DNA from: Enterococcus nangangensis
Lineage (GTDB): Bacteria; Bacillota; Bacilli; Lactobacillales; Enterococcaceae
Direction: 5' to 3'
DNA: 39,802 nucleotides
NCBI RefSeq assembly: GCF_005405245.1
Contig: NZ_BJDR01000018.1
Coordinates: 1 to 39,802 of the forward strand
Part shown: positions 1 to 7,301 of the stretch, in pieces
Numbering within the stretch: the first letter of the stretch is position 1
Layout of the letters: each line of letters opens with the position of its first letter
The notes under the pieces: generated by a model
Databases searched by the model: none
Told to the model about the DNA's origin: nothing
Seen by the model: only the letters and a program-made list of their open reading frames with translations
Made by a program: the position numbers and the translations under genes

Positions 1-76
1 CGAACACAGAAGTTAAGCTTCTTAGCGCCGATTGTAGTGAGGGGTTGCCCCTTGTGAGAGTAGGACGTCGCCACGC
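1..76 (+). rRNA. rrf: 5S ribosomal RNA, 3' part
   Basis: The first 76 bases match the conserved 3' two-thirds of a Firmicutes 5S rRNA: it opens at the CCGAACACAGAAGTTAAG region and ends with GGACGTCGCCACGC. The 5' third lies outside the window. It is followed 17 bases later by a tRNA array, so the array is probably the distal part of an rRNA operon. The 3' end is set by similarity and could be off by one or two bases. Confidence 0.95.
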
Positions 77-93
77 TTAAAGTGTCTTTATAT

Positions 94-166
94 GGGGGCT
101 TAGCTCAGCTGGGAGAGCATCTGCCTTACAAGCAGAGGGTCAGCGGTTCGAACCCGTTAGCCCCCA
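94..166 (+). tRNA. tRNA-Val (TAC)
   Basis: Full cloverleaf: acceptor GGGGGCT pairs with AGCCCCC, D-arm GCTC/GAGC, anticodon loop CTTACAA (anticodon TAC, reads GTA), T-loop TTCGAAC, discriminator A. No encoded CCA. First gene of the array after 5S. Confidence 0.97.
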
Positions 167-175
167 TTTTTCTTT

Positions 176-248
176 GAGCCGTTAGCTCAGTTGGTAGAGC
201 ATCTGACTTTTAATCAGAGGGTCACAGGTTCAAGCCCTGTACGGCTCA
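176..248 (+). tRNA. tRNA-Lys (TTT)
   Basis: Acceptor GAGCCGT/ACGGCTC, anticodon loop CTTTTAA with anticodon TTT, T-loop TTCAAGC, discriminator A. CCA is not encoded. Confidence 0.97.
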
Positions 249-258
249 TTCATGAATC

Positions 259-340
259 GCGGGTGTGGCGGAATTGGCAGACGCACTAGATTTAGGATCT
301 AGCGCCTAACGGCGTGGGGGTTCAAGTCCCTTCACCCGCA
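259..340 (+). tRNA. tRNA-Leu (TAG)
   Basis: Class II tRNA with a long variable arm (CGCCTAACGGCG). Acceptor GCGGGTG/CACCCGC, anticodon stem CTAGA/TCTAG, loop TTTAGGA, anticodon TAG. Discriminator A as expected for Leu. Confidence 0.97.
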
Positions 341-353
341 CTAGCAGTACCAT

Positions 354-426
354 GCCGGCTTAGCTCAGTTGGTAGAGCATCTGATTTGTAATCAGAGGGT
401 CGAGGGTTCAAGTCCTTTAGCCGGCA
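354..426 (+). tRNA. tRNA-Thr (TGT)
   Basis: Acceptor GCCGGCT/AGCCGGC, anticodon stem CTGAT/ATCAG with loop TTGTA-type carrying TGT, T-loop TTCAAGT, discriminator A. Confidence 0.97.
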
Positions 427-436
427 CTCTTAATAT

Positions 437-508
437 GCGGAAGTAGTTCAGTGGTAGAACATCACCTTGCCAAGGTGGGGGTCGCGGGTTCGAACCCCGT
501 CTTCCGCT
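437..508 (+). tRNA. tRNA-Gly (GCC)
   Basis: Acceptor GCGGAAG/CTTCCGC, short D-arm (GTTCAGTGGTAGAAC), anticodon loop TTGCCAA (GCC), discriminator T typical of bacterial tRNA-Gly. Confidence 0.97.
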
Positions 509-550
509 TTCTCGAAAGAGAGAAGCACTAAAGAATAGGTATTAGATTTT

Positions 551-636
551 GCCGGGGTGGCGGAACTGGCAGACGCACAGGACTTAAAATCCTGCGGTGA
601 GTGATCACCGTACCGGTTCGATTCCGGTCCTCGGCA
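551..636 (+). tRNA. tRNA-Leu (TAA)
   Basis: Class II tRNA with long variable arm (CGGTGAGTGATCACCG). Acceptor GCCGGGG/CCTCGGC with one G-T pair, anticodon loop CTTAAAA (TAA), discriminator A. Confidence 0.97.
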
Positions 637-644
637 TTAGGAAT

Positions 645-718
645 GCGCCTATAGCTCAATTGGATAGAGTGTTTGACTACGAATCAAAAGGTTAGGGGTT
701 CGACTCCCTTTAGGCGCG
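645..718 (+). tRNA. tRNA-Arg (ACG)
   Basis: Acceptor GCGCCTA/TAGGCGC, anticodon stem TTTGA/TCAAA, loop CTACGAA (ACG; A34 is expected to be edited to inosine by TadA), discriminator G. Confidence 0.97.
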
Positions 719-723
719 TAGAA

Positions 724-797
724 CGGGAAGTAGCTCAGCTTGGTAGAGCACCTGGTTTGGGACCAGGGGGTCGCAGGTTCGAATCCTGTCTTCCCGA
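724..797 (+). tRNA. tRNA-Pro (TGG)
   Basis: Acceptor CGGGAAG/CTTCCCG, anticodon loop TTTGGGA (TGG), discriminator A, as in other bacterial tRNA-Pro. Confidence 0.97.
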
Positions 798-807
798 TAA
801 TATTAAT

Positions 808-880
<73 letters not shown>

Positions 881-892
881 TTTTAATATTTT

Positions 893-966
893 GGCGGTGT
901 AGCTCAGCTGGCTAGAGCGTCCGGTTCATACCCGGGAGGTCGGGGGTTCGATCCCCTTCGCCGCTA
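893..966 (+). tRNA. tRNA-Met (CAT), elongator
   Basis: Anticodon loop TTCATAC (CAT). Acceptor GGCGGTG/CGCCGCT has G1-T72, and the body resembles Bacillus elongator tRNA-Met. It lacks the C1-A72 mismatch of the initiator, so it is called elongator Met. Confidence 0.93.
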
Positions 967-984
967 TTATTCATATGAGAGCTT

Positions 985-1058
985 GGACCTTTAGCTCAGT
1001 TGGTTAGAGCAGACGGCTCATAACCGTCCGGTCGTAGGTTCGAGTCCTACAAGGTCCA
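985..1058 (+). tRNA. tRNA-Ile2 (CAT, lysidine-modified type)
   Basis: The anticodon is CAT, but the sequence GGACCTTTAGCTCAGTTGG and the T-arm match, from memory, the Bacillus tRNA-Ile2 that TilS modifies at C34 to read ATA. Automatic annotation would often label it Met. Acceptor GGACCTT/AAGGTCC, discriminator A. Confidence 0.85.
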
Positions 1059-1107
1059 TTGTGACATTGTAAGAGATAAAATGAATAGTTTTACTTTCAG
1101 CTTTAAT

Positions 1108-1197
1108 GGAGGATTACCCAAGTCCGGCTGAAGGGAACGGTCTTGAAAACCGTCAGGCGTGTAAAAGCGTGCAAGGGTTCGAATCCCTTATCCTCCT
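1108..1197 (+). tRNA. tRNA-Ser (TGA)
   Basis: Class II tRNA with a long variable arm. Acceptor GGAGGAT/ATCCTCC, anticodon loop CTTGAAA (TGA). The base after the acceptor is T rather than the G usual for Ser; the end could be drawn one base shorter. Confidence 0.95.
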
Positions 1198-1206
1198 TTT
1201 TATTAT

Positions 1207-1280
<74 letters not shown>

Positions 1281-1307
1281 TTGCAATCTTTTGATTGTAT
1301 GTTTTAT

Positions 1308-1381
1308 GGTCTGGTAGTTCAGCTGGTTAGAATGCCTGCCTGTCACGCAGGAGGTCGCGGGTTCGAGTCCCGTCCAGACCG
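1308..1381 (+). tRNA. tRNA-Asp (GTC), copy 1
   Basis: Acceptor GGTCTGG/CCAGACC, anticodon loop CTGTCAC (GTC), discriminator G as required for Asp. Confidence 0.97.
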
Positions 1382-1389
1382 CTTTTTAT

Positions 1390-1460
1390 GCGGGTGTAGT
1401 TTAGTGGTAAAACCACAGCCTTCCAAGCTGTTGTCGCGAGTTCGATTCTCGTCACCCGCT
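1390..1460 (+). tRNA. tRNA-Gly (TCC)
   Basis: Acceptor GCGGGTG/CACCCGC, anticodon loop CTTCCAA (TCC), discriminator T. A second glycine isoacceptor beside the GCC gene at 437. Confidence 0.97.
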
Positions 1461-1477
1461 TTTACCATTTTTATTAT

Positions 1478-1551
<74 letters not shown>

Positions 1552-1564
1552 TATATAATATAAT

Positions 1565-1652
1565 GGGGAAGTACTCAAGTGGCTGAAGAGGCGCCCCTGC
1601 TAAGGGTGTAGGTCGGGAAACTGGCGCGAGGGTTCAAATCCCTCCTTCTCCG
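1565..1652 (+). tRNA. tRNA-Ser (GCT)
   Basis: Class II tRNA; acceptor GGGGAAG/CTTCTCC, anticodon loop CTGCTAA (GCT), long variable arm, discriminator G as expected for Ser. Confidence 0.97.
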
Positions 1653-1666
1653 TTTTTTATATTGTT

Positions 1667-1738
1667 GGCCCGGTGGTCAAGCGGTTAAGACACCGCCCTT
1701 TCACGGCGGTAACACGGGTTCGATTCCCGTCCGGGTCA
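1667..1738 (+). tRNA. tRNA-Glu (TTC), copy 1
   Basis: Acceptor GGCCCGG/CCGGGTC, anticodon loop CTTTCAC (TTC), discriminator A. The copy at 2190 differs by a paired change at 7:66. Confidence 0.97.
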
Positions 1739-1764
1739 TGTTTTACTTTTAAATTTTTTATTAT

Positions 1765-1838
<74 letters not shown>

Positions 1839-1873
1839 TTGCAATTTTGATTGCAAGCAACAAATTATGAAAC

Positions 1874-1947
1874 GGTTTGGTAGTTCAGCTGGTTAGAATG
1901 CCTGCCTGTCACGCAGGAGGTCGCGGGTTCGAGTCCCGTCCAGACCG
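1874..1947 (+). tRNA. tRNA-Asp (GTC), copy 2
   Basis: As copy 1 except C4 is T4, giving a T-G pair at 4:69 (GGTTTGG/CCAGACC). Anticodon GTC, discriminator G. Confidence 0.97.
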
Positions 1948-1957
1948 CTTTTTATAT

Positions 1958-2030
1958 GGCGCGGTAGCTCAGTTGGTAGAGCAACGGATTGAAGCTCCGT
2001 GTGTCGGCAGTTCGATTCTGTCTCGCGCCA
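1958..2030 (+). tRNA. tRNA-Phe (GAA)
   Basis: Acceptor GGCGCGG/TCGCGCC, anticodon stem ACGGA/TCCGT, loop TTGAAGC (GAA with G37), discriminator A. It sits between members of the second copy of the duplicated tRNA block. Confidence 0.96.
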
Positions 2031-2095
2031 CTTCTTGAAATTTATTTTCAAGAGATCATGGTGAGTTTTTAATCCCCACTGTGGTTACTCATTAT

Positions 2096-2169
<74 letters not shown>

Positions 2170-2189
2170 TTCATTTTTAAAACTATTTT

Positions 2190-2261
2190 GGCCCGTTGGT
2201 CAAGCGGTTAAGACACCGCCCTTTCACGGCGGTAACACGGGTTCGAGTCCCGTACGGGTCA
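2190..2261 (+). tRNA. tRNA-Glu (TTC), copy 2
   Basis: Acceptor GGCCCGT/ACGGGTC, with a T-A pair at 7:66 where copy 1 has G-C; also a T-to-G change in the T-loop. Last gene of the array. Confidence 0.97.
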
Positions 2262-2263
2262 TG

Positions 2264-2290
2264 AAGAGTGCTTTGGCATTCTTTTTTTTT
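2264..2290 (+). terminator. Terminator of the rRNA/tRNA operon
   Basis: Stem AAGAGTGC / GCATTCTT with loop TTTG, directly followed by a run of T. It starts three bases after the last tRNA and is oriented to end the array. Confidence 0.85.
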
Positions 2291-2311
2291 GCTTTTTTTT
2301 ATTTAAAATGA

Positions 2312-2349
2312 AAAATAGCGTCAGCGATATTGGTCGCTGACGCTATTTT
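2312..2349 (-). terminator. Terminator of pepF (possibly bidirectional)
   Basis: A perfect 16-bp stem (AAAATAGCGTCAGCGA and its complement) with a 6-base loop, five bases beyond the pepF stop. On the - strand it is followed by TTTTT. On the + strand the T-run is short, so the tRNA operon would use the hairpin upstream. Confidence 0.9.
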
Positions 2350-2354
2350 GGATG

Positions 2355-4142
2355 CTATAAGAAGTCTTGCGTTAAAACTAAGAAGTCGGCGATATCTTTT
2401 TTCACTTGATTGATGCCGGCTTGCCAAAAGTCGGGTTGCGTTAAGTCAACACCGAGATGTTTTTTGGCTAGTTCTTCTGTCGTCATGGCGGCAGTATCCC
2501 GCAACAAAGCGATATAGTCGTCTTCAAAGCTAGTACCTTTTTGATTGGCGAAGGCGTAGATGCCCATGGAGAAGAGATAGCCAAAGGTGTAAGGAAAATT
2601 ATAAAAAGGTACGTCGTCAATATAAAAATGCAACTTGCTAGCCCAGAAGTGGGGATGGGTGGTAGCTAGGGCACCAGCATAGGCCTCCACTTGCGCTGCT
2701 GCCATCATATCTGTCAATTCAGTGGGGCTTAAGACCTTTTCTTGGCGCATTTGGTAAAGATTATTCTCAAAAATAAAGCGAGCGTGGATATTCATAAACA
2801 TCGCAATGGCATTTTGCATTTTAGTGTCAATGAGGTTGATTTTTTCTTCGGCGGTCTTTGCTTCTTTTAAAGCGGCATCAGCGACGATTAATTCAGCAAA
2901 AGTCGAAGCTGTCTCGGCGACATTCATGGCGTAGTCTTGGTTCAAATTCGGTAAGTCCCACATGACGCTAGCATGAAAAGCGTGGCCTAATTCGTGGGCC
3001 AAAGTAGCTACTTCATTGATGGAACCACCGTAAGTCATGAAAATACGGGACTCTTGGCTTTCCGGTAAGCTGGTACAGTAACCGCCAGGACGTTTGCCGG
3101 GACGATCTTCAGCTTCAATCCAACTTTTTTCAAAAGCCATTTGAGCAAAGTCCGCCATTTTTGGTGAAAACTTGCGGAAGTTTTGTAAAATAAAAGCCGC
3201 ACCTTCGTCAAAGGAATATTTTTTTTCTTGCAGACTTCCTAAAATAATCGGGGCATCTTGATCTTGCCATTCCATCTTTTCTTTGCCTAACAGTTGGGCT
3301 TTACGCGTTAAGTAGTCGACAAAAGGTTGTTTATTTTTTTGAATGGTTTCCCACATGACCTTTAAGGTAGCCGGTTGCAGACGGTTGTATTCCAAAGCTT
3401 CGTCTAAATAATGTTTGCGATTGTGCAATTGGTAGTTAGTTAAACGGAAGCCATCTAAGTGATTCAAAGTATCTGCAAATAATTCGGCTTTTTCCCCCCA
3501 GACTTTTTCCCATTGGTCAAAAATATTTTTGCGGACGGTAGGATTAGGATCTCCCATCATGCGGTTAAAAGCTTGACCCGCGGAGAGTTTTTCACCGTTG
3601 ACGTCAATCACGATGCTAGCCACAATGGTATCGTAATGTTCACTCCAACCGTTGAAGCCGTCGATGGCCAGGTGGGAAATAATCTTTTCTTCGGCTTCGG
3701 ATAGTTGGCGTTGGCCCTCTTTACGAACTTCAGTTAAACGAAAAGCAATCGTTTGGTAAGGTTCTTTGGTTAATAACTCTTGGAAAGTTGTTTCAGGAAT
3801 ATCGCTGATTTTTTTGTAAAGCTCTGTGTTAGGGGCACTGACTAAGGGAATGAAGCTCATGAGGCGGCCGTACAAACCTTTCGCTTGTTCGTCCTTGACG
3901 TTTTGTGCCGTCAAAGCGCCGATAAAACTAGCACATTGGCTAATCCCTTGGTCAATTTTTTCTTTCAGTTGCAAGACAGCGCCGAGGGTTTCTGGTTTTT
4001 CCGGATCAAGGGCGGCGGTTTGGGCCACAAAGTCGGCAATTTCATTTTTTAAAGCAGTGAGGCGCTCTTGTAATTTTTCAGAAGCGGCACCACCGGGGAA
4101 AATCGTTTCTAAATCCCAAGTTAAACTATAGTTCAAAGTCAT
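2355..4142 (-). CDS. pepF: Oligoendopeptidase F (M3 zinc metallopeptidase)
   Basis: Cytoplasmic zinc endopeptidase that cleaves oligopeptides of roughly 7-17 residues. The protein is about 595 residues, the usual length for PepF. The M3 signature HELGHAFH is at about residues 383-390, with the third zinc ligand expected in ETASTFAELI some 25 residues later. The N-terminus (YSLTWDLETIFPGG) is typical of the family. Two ATG codons stand in tandem; the second (4142) is chosen because AAAGG directly touches the first, though 4145 is possible and spacing is short either way. It faces the tRNA operon tail to tail and is divergent from the VanZ-like gene. No signal peptide. Function is assigned from family knowledge and is very likely correct. 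Confidence 0.95.
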   Translation of the reverse strand: MTLNYSLTWDLETIFPGGAASEKLQERLTALKNEIADFVAQTAALDPEKPETLGAVLQLKEKIDQGISQCASFIGALTAQNVKDEQAKGLYGRLMSFIPLVSAPNTELYKKISDIPETTFQELLTKEPYQTIAFRLTEVRKEGQRQLSEAEEKIISHLAIDGFNGWSEHYDTIVASIVIDVNGEKLSAGQAFNRMMGDPNPTVRKNIFDQWEKVWGEKAELFADTLNHLDGFRLTNYQLHNRKHYLDEALEYNRLQPATLKVMWETIQKNKQPFVDYLTRKAQLLGKEKMEWQDQDAPIILGSLQEKKYSFDEGAAFILQNFRKFSPKMADFAQMAFEKSWIEAEDRPGKRPGGYCTSLPESQESRIFMTYGGSINEVATLAHELGHAFHASVMWDLPNLNQDYAMNVAETASTFAELIVADAALKEAKTAEEKINLIDTKMQNAIAMFMNIHARFIFENNLYQMRQEKVLSPTELTDMMAAAQVEAYAGALATTHPHFWASKLHFYIDDVPFYNFPYTFGYLFSMGIYAFANQKGTSFEDDYIALLRDTAAMTTEELAKKHLGVDLTQPDFWQAGINQVKKDIADFLVLTQDFL

Positions 4143-4167
4143 CATCCTTTCGTTTTTTGTTAGCTTG

Positions 4168-4176
4168 ATTATAGCA
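4168..4176 (-). promoter_or_regulatory. Extended -10 promoter of pepF
   Basis: On the - strand the sequence reads TGCTATAAT, a perfect extended -10 (TGnTATAAT), about 26 bases from the start codon. No good -35 is visible 17 bases upstream. It overlaps the region that holds the divergent promoter of the VanZ-like gene. Confidence 0.6.
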
Positions 4177-4183
4177 TAAAGGC

Positions 4184-4212
4184 TTGTGGAAGGAGGAAAA
4201 ATTCAGTAGGAT
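4184..4212 (+). promoter_or_regulatory. Promoter of the VanZ-like gene
   Basis: TTGTGG, 17-base spacer, TAGGAT. Moderate match to the sigma-A consensus; the leader would be about 12-18 bases, just enough to hold the ribosome site AGAGGTG. Confidence 0.45.
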
Positions 4213-4229
4213 AGAAGAGAGGTGACGTC

Positions 4230-4727
4230 ATGAAAAAACAAATGCGTAACGGAAATTTTTATCTGGGACTGGCGATGGTCATGATGGTGGTTTTATTTAT
4301 CAGTTCAGCCCAGACGTATGAACAGCAATCACAAGTTGGTTTACTGGAAAAAATTCTTCATAACCAGCCCTTTAAAGCAAGTCTAAGCAAGATTTCTTTT
4401 GACTATGCGGGGAGTCTGGTCAGTATTGCCCATAGTGGTTATTTTTCTTTCGTGGAATTTTTTATCCGCAAAGGCGCCCATTTTGCGACGTATTTTATTT
4501 TAGGGGCCAGTTGGTTCTTAGGTTTCCTCCCGAAAACTAAACTTTATCTCATGACGGCTTTAGTCAGTTGGCTAGCGGCCACCGGCTACGCTGGCCTAGA
4601 TGAGTTTCATCAAATGCTAACAGGTGGTCGCACGCCGCTTTTTCAAGATGTGGTCCTGGATAGTATTGGCGCTTTGACGGGGGTCGTGATTATGCTGTTG
4701 ATTCGCTACATTTCGAAGAAAAAGTAA
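4230..4727 (+). CDS. VanZ-family membrane protein
   Basis: 165-residue integral membrane protein with about four hydrophobic segments (roughly residues 9-27, 75-98, 103-120 and 138-158). The VanZ-like signature is visible as [14 protein letters not shown] followed by [28 protein letters not shown]. VanZ itself gives low-level teicoplanin resistance in some gene clusters; most chromosomal VanZ-like proteins have no proven job, so the function here is unknown. ATG at 4230 follows GAGAGGTGACGTC, an adequate ribosome site. No van genes are nearby. Confidence 0.88.
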   Translation: MKKQMRNGNFYLGLAMVMMVVLFISSAQTYEQQSQVGLLEKILHNQPFKASLSKISFDYAGSLVSIAHSGYFSFVEFFIRKGAHFATYFILGASWFLGFLPKTKLYLMTALVSWLAATGYAGLDEFHQMLTGGRTPLFQDVVLDSIGALTGVVIMLLIRYISKKK

Positions 4728-4780
4728 AAAAGAAGTGTTGCTTCTTAGAGCAAATAAAAATAAATTTTTGGGGGAATAAA

Positions 4781-5119
4781 ATGTCTAACTTACCAAATTG
4801 TCCACAATGTAACTCAGCGTATACGTATGAAGATGGTGATTTTTTAATCTGTCCAGAATGTGCGTATGAATGGACAATGCACCAAGTAGCAGAAAATGAC
4901 GATTTGATTGTGAAGGATGCTAACGGCAATCTTTTAGCAGATGGAAATAGCGTTTCAGTGATTAAAGATTTAAAAGTCAAAGGAAGTTCTACACCCTTAA
5001 AACAAGGCACAAAAGTAAAAAATATTCGACTCGTCGCTGGTGACCACAACATTGATTGTAAAATTGATGGTTTTGGTTCCATGAAATTAAAATCCGAATT
5101 TGTTAAAAAGTTAAGCTGA
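4781..5119 (+). CDS. PhnA/YjdM-family zinc-ribbon protein
   Basis: 112-residue soluble protein. The N-terminal zinc ribbon carries two CxxC pairs (CPQC at 7-10, CPEC near 25-28) inside [21 protein letters not shown], and the C-terminal half ([22 protein letters not shown], ending in KSEFVKK) is the conserved PhnA/YjdM domain. Although named for alkylphosphonate uptake, the family is found without phn genes and its role is unclear. The start follows a strong GGGGG site. It lies between two small membrane-protein genes with gaps of 53 and 31 bases and may share a transcript with them. Confidence 0.92.
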   Translation: MSNLPNCPQCNSAYTYEDGDFLICPECAYEWTMHQVAENDDLIVKDANGNLLADGNSVSVIKDLKVKGSSTPLKQGTKVKNIRLVAGDHNIDCKIDGFGSMKLKSEFVKKLS

Positions 5120-5150
5120 AAATAGACAACTTTTCAAAGGAGTAGACGAA

Positions 5151-5339
5151 ATGAAAAAGAAAACACGTTTACTGTGGAGCAGCGTAATTATTTTTATTTT
5201 GGTTTCTGTTCTGCAGATTTTTTTAGCTTTGACTGGAATTGTAATTCCTAAGATTGTCAGTTGGTTTTACAATGGAACTATCGTAGTATTTTTTATTGCT
5301 GTCTGGCGAGTTCTTCGGCAAAAAAGCATCAAGAGATAA
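5151..5339 (+). CDS. Small two-helix membrane protein, unknown function
   Basis: 62 residues with a lysine-rich start (MKKKTR), two hydrophobic helices (about 8-28 and 36-54) and a basic tail (RQKSIKR), suggesting both ends face the cytoplasm. A very good ribosome site (AAAGGAGTAGACGAA) precedes the ATG, and a terminator follows at once, which argues for a real gene. I do not recognise the family and assign no function. Confidence 0.7.
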   Translation: MKKKTRLLWSSVIIFILVSVLQIFLALTGIVIPKIVSWFYNGTIVVFFIAVWRVLRQKSIKR

Positions 5340-5350
5340 ATAATGAAAAG

Positions 5351-5379
5351 AAGATATCTACTAAAGATGTCTTTTTTTT
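5351..5379 (+). terminator. Terminator after the small membrane protein gene
   Basis: Stem AAGATATCT / AGATGTCTT (one T-G pair), loop ACTAA, then a run of T. Ends the VanZ-PhnA-small protein group. Confidence 0.8.
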
Positions 5380-5395
5380 ATGGCGGTAGTTAAGA

Positions 5396-5413
5396 TTTGC
5401 CGTTTTTGGCAAA
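5396..5413. promoter_or_regulatory. Inverted repeat at the yebC promoter
   Basis: TTTGCC - GTTTTT - GGCAAA, a perfect 6-bp repeat whose right arm overlaps the -35 box TTGGCA. It could be a repressor site; no cognate regulator can be named. Confidence 0.35.
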
Positions 5414-5434
5414 CAAGTCAAAGAGTGCTAAAAT
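5406..5434 (+). promoter_or_regulatory. Promoter of yebC
   Basis: TTGGCA, 17-base spacer, TAAAAT; the start codon is 50 bases downstream. A good sigma-A match with ideal spacing. Confidence 0.65.
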
Positions 5435-5483
5435 AAAGGCATTGGAAGCTTTCGTAACAGAAGACGTTTAGGAGGAATTATTC

Positions 5484-6206
5484 ATGTCAGGACACAGTAA
5501 ATGGAACAATATTCAAGGTCGGAAAAATGCGCAAGACGCCAAACGGGGAAAAATTTTCCAAAAGATTTCGCGGGAAATTTATATGGCGGCTAAAGCGGGT
5601 GGACCAGATCCAGCTGATAATCCTAGCTTGCGTTTAGTGATGGATAAAGCAAAAGCGGCCAACATGCCTAACGATAACGTTGAACGGGCCATTAAAAAAG
5701 CAACATCGGCCAGCGAAGGGGAAAACTATGATGAAGTTGTCTACGAAGGCTATGGACCTGGTGGCGTAGCGATTCTAGTCCATACGTTGACCGATAATAA
5801 AAACCGAACTAGTACCAATGTGCGGGTTGCTTTCACGCGTAATGGCGGTTCCATGGGGGCGACGGGTTCCGTGAGCTATCTTTTTGACCGCAAAGGCTAC
5901 ATCGTTATTGAGCGGGAAGGGTTAGCCCAAACCGAAGATGAAATGTTAGAAGCGGTGTTGGAAGCAGGGGCGGAGGACTTACAAACGCAACCTGAAGTTT
6001 TTGAAATTTATACGGCGCCAGAAGACTTCACGGCAGTCAGAGACCAATTAGAAGCGGATGGCTTTACTTTAGCCACAGCGGAACTCACCATGATTCCGCA
6101 AAATACGGTGCCTATTCCTAGTGATAAACAAGAACAGTTTGCCCGCTTAGTGGATAAGTTGGAAGACGACGATGATGTTTCGGAAGTTTTTACGGCGGCT
6201 GAATGA
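5484..6206 (+). CDS. yebC: YebC/PmpR (TACO1-family) protein
   Basis: 240-residue cytoplasmic protein with the hallmark N-terminus [14 protein letters not shown], the following [13 protein letters not shown] and the [29 protein letters not shown] helix region. The family has been described as transcriptional regulators (PmpR in Pseudomonas) and more recently as ribosome-associated factors that relieve stalling; this sequence cannot decide between them. The start follows TAGGAGGAATTATT. Own promoter at 5406-5434 and own terminator. Full length for the family. Confidence 0.95.
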   Translation: MSGHSKWNNIQGRKNAQDAKRGKIFQKISREIYMAAKAGGPDPADNPSLRLVMDKAKAANMPNDNVERAIKKATSASEGENYDEVVYEGYGPGGVAILVHTLTDNKNRTSTNVRVAFTRNGGSMGATGSVSYLFDRKGYIVIEREGLAQTEDEMLEAVLEAGAEDLQTQPEVFEIYTAPEDFTAVRDQLEADGFTLATAELTMIPQNTVPIPSDKQEQFARLVDKLEDDDDVSEVFTAAE

Positions 6207-6218
6207 TTTTTAACGGTC

Positions 6219-6260
6219 AAAATGGCTTTGAGCAAAAAATGCTCAAGGTCATTTTTTTTT
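6219..6260 (+). terminator. Terminator of yebC
   Basis: 16-bp stem AAAATGGCTTTGAGCA / TGCTCAAGGTCATTTT (two wobble pairs), loop AAAAA, then a long T-run. It separates yebC from comGA. Confidence 0.9.
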
Positions 6261-6320
6261 TGCAAATTTTTAGTGGAAAAAATTTTTCTTTGCGTATTTT
6301 CTTTACAAGGGGGAAAGAAG

Positions 6321-7301
6321 ATGGAGGTAAAAAGTTACGCGCGGCAAATGTTGTACCGAGCTTTTGCCAGTGGGGCGGTGGATTTATATTTATTGCCTCA
6401 CGGGCCATGGATGGAAATTTATCAACGGCAAGGGAGTAAGCGGGAATTAGTTGCGCAATTGAAAATGGCTTTTGGCATGGATTTATTACGCCATTTAAAA
6501 TTTTTAGGTCACATGGATATTGCTGAAACTCGCAAACCACAATTGGGGGCTTTTACGTATCCCCCCAGCACTAATGAAGGCCCCTTGCGCTTGCGTTTAT
6601 CTAGTGTGGGTAATTATCAAGGACAAGAGAGCTTAGTCGTTCGCTTTTTTAATGGGAGCAGGCGCCAGCAGCGGACATTGTTTCCGTTAAATCCTGAAAA
6701 ACTAGCAACGTTTAGTCAGCGGGGGTTACATCTTTTTGTGGGACCTACTGGCAGTGGCAAGACGACGTTAATGTATCAACTAGCTCGGCAAAAAAACTTT
6801 CAACAAGTCATTACGATTGAAGATCCGGTGGAAATTGAAGAGCCGAACTTTTTGCAACTGCAGACCAATCAACAAATTGGGTTAACCTATGAAGCCTTGA
6901 TTAAAGTCTGCTTACGCCACCGCCCGGATTGTCTGATTATCGGGGAGATTCGGGACGAAGAGACGGCCCAGATGGTCTTAAGAGCAAGTTTAACTGGTCA
7001 CGTGGTGTTTGCGACGTTACATGCGCAAAATTATCCAGAGGTGTTAGAACGTTTGGCGGAACTGGGCCTCAGTAAAGGCAGCAGCACCCAAGTATTACGC
7101 AACGTCGTTTTCCAGCGGGTGGTGGCAATTAAGTGTCCGTGGTGTGGGGAAAATCCTAGTGTCGCTTGTGAGAAGCCTCATGATGGTTACCTGGCGGCGG
7201 TGGGTAATTGGGAAAATCAACTAAGAAAGGCGTATGCTTATGGTTTTATCACTGAAAACACGTATCGCAAGGAGCAAATTACGTCGACCTTTAGTCCGTA
7301 G
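6321..7301 (+). CDS. comGA: Competence pilus assembly ATPase ComGA
   Basis: PilB/GspE-type secretion ATPase that drives assembly of the DNA-uptake pilus at the cytoplasmic face. 326 residues, normal for ComGA. Walker A GPTGSGKTT at 141-149, Asp box ITIEDPVE near 164-171, Walker B LIIGEIRDEET near 205-215, His box GHVVFATLHAQ near 226-236, and a C-terminal CPWC zinc-type motif. ATG 6321 is chosen because GGGGGAAAGAAG precedes it; an upstream ATG in frame at 6222 lies inside the yebC terminator and lacks a ribosome site. First gene of the comG operon; it overlaps comGB by 62 bases. Confidence 0.95.
   Translation: MEVKSYARQMLYRAFASGAVDLYLLPHGPWMEIYQRQGSKRELVAQLKMAFGMDLLRHLKFLGHMDIAETRKPQLGAFTYPPSTNEGPLRLRLSSVGNYQGQESLVVRFFNGSRRQQRTLFPLNPEKLATFSQRGLHLFVGPTGSGKTTLMYQLARQKNFQQVITIEDPVEIEEPNFLQLQTNQQIGLTYEALIKVCLRHRPDCLIIGEIRDEETAQMVLRASLTGHVVFATLHAQNYPEVLERLAELGLSKGSSTQVLRNVVFQRVVAIKCPWCGENPSVACEKPHDGYLAAVGNWENQLRKAYAYGFITENTYRKEQITSTFSP

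Noticed and set aside
1958-2030. G37 next to the anticodon in tRNA-Phe as an anomaly
   Set aside because: Unlike the Bacillus gene, but I recall the same loop in other Lactobacillales, so it is probably normal for the group.
6222-6320. Upstream extension of ComGA by 33 residues
   Set aside because: It would be translated from within the yebC terminator hairpin and has no ribosome site; 6321 has a strong one.
6261-6320. A competence sigma-factor box before comGA (TTGCGTATTTTC)
   Set aside because: It does not match the streptococcal TACGAATA box well enough, and no sigma-A promoter is convincing either; no promoter was called.
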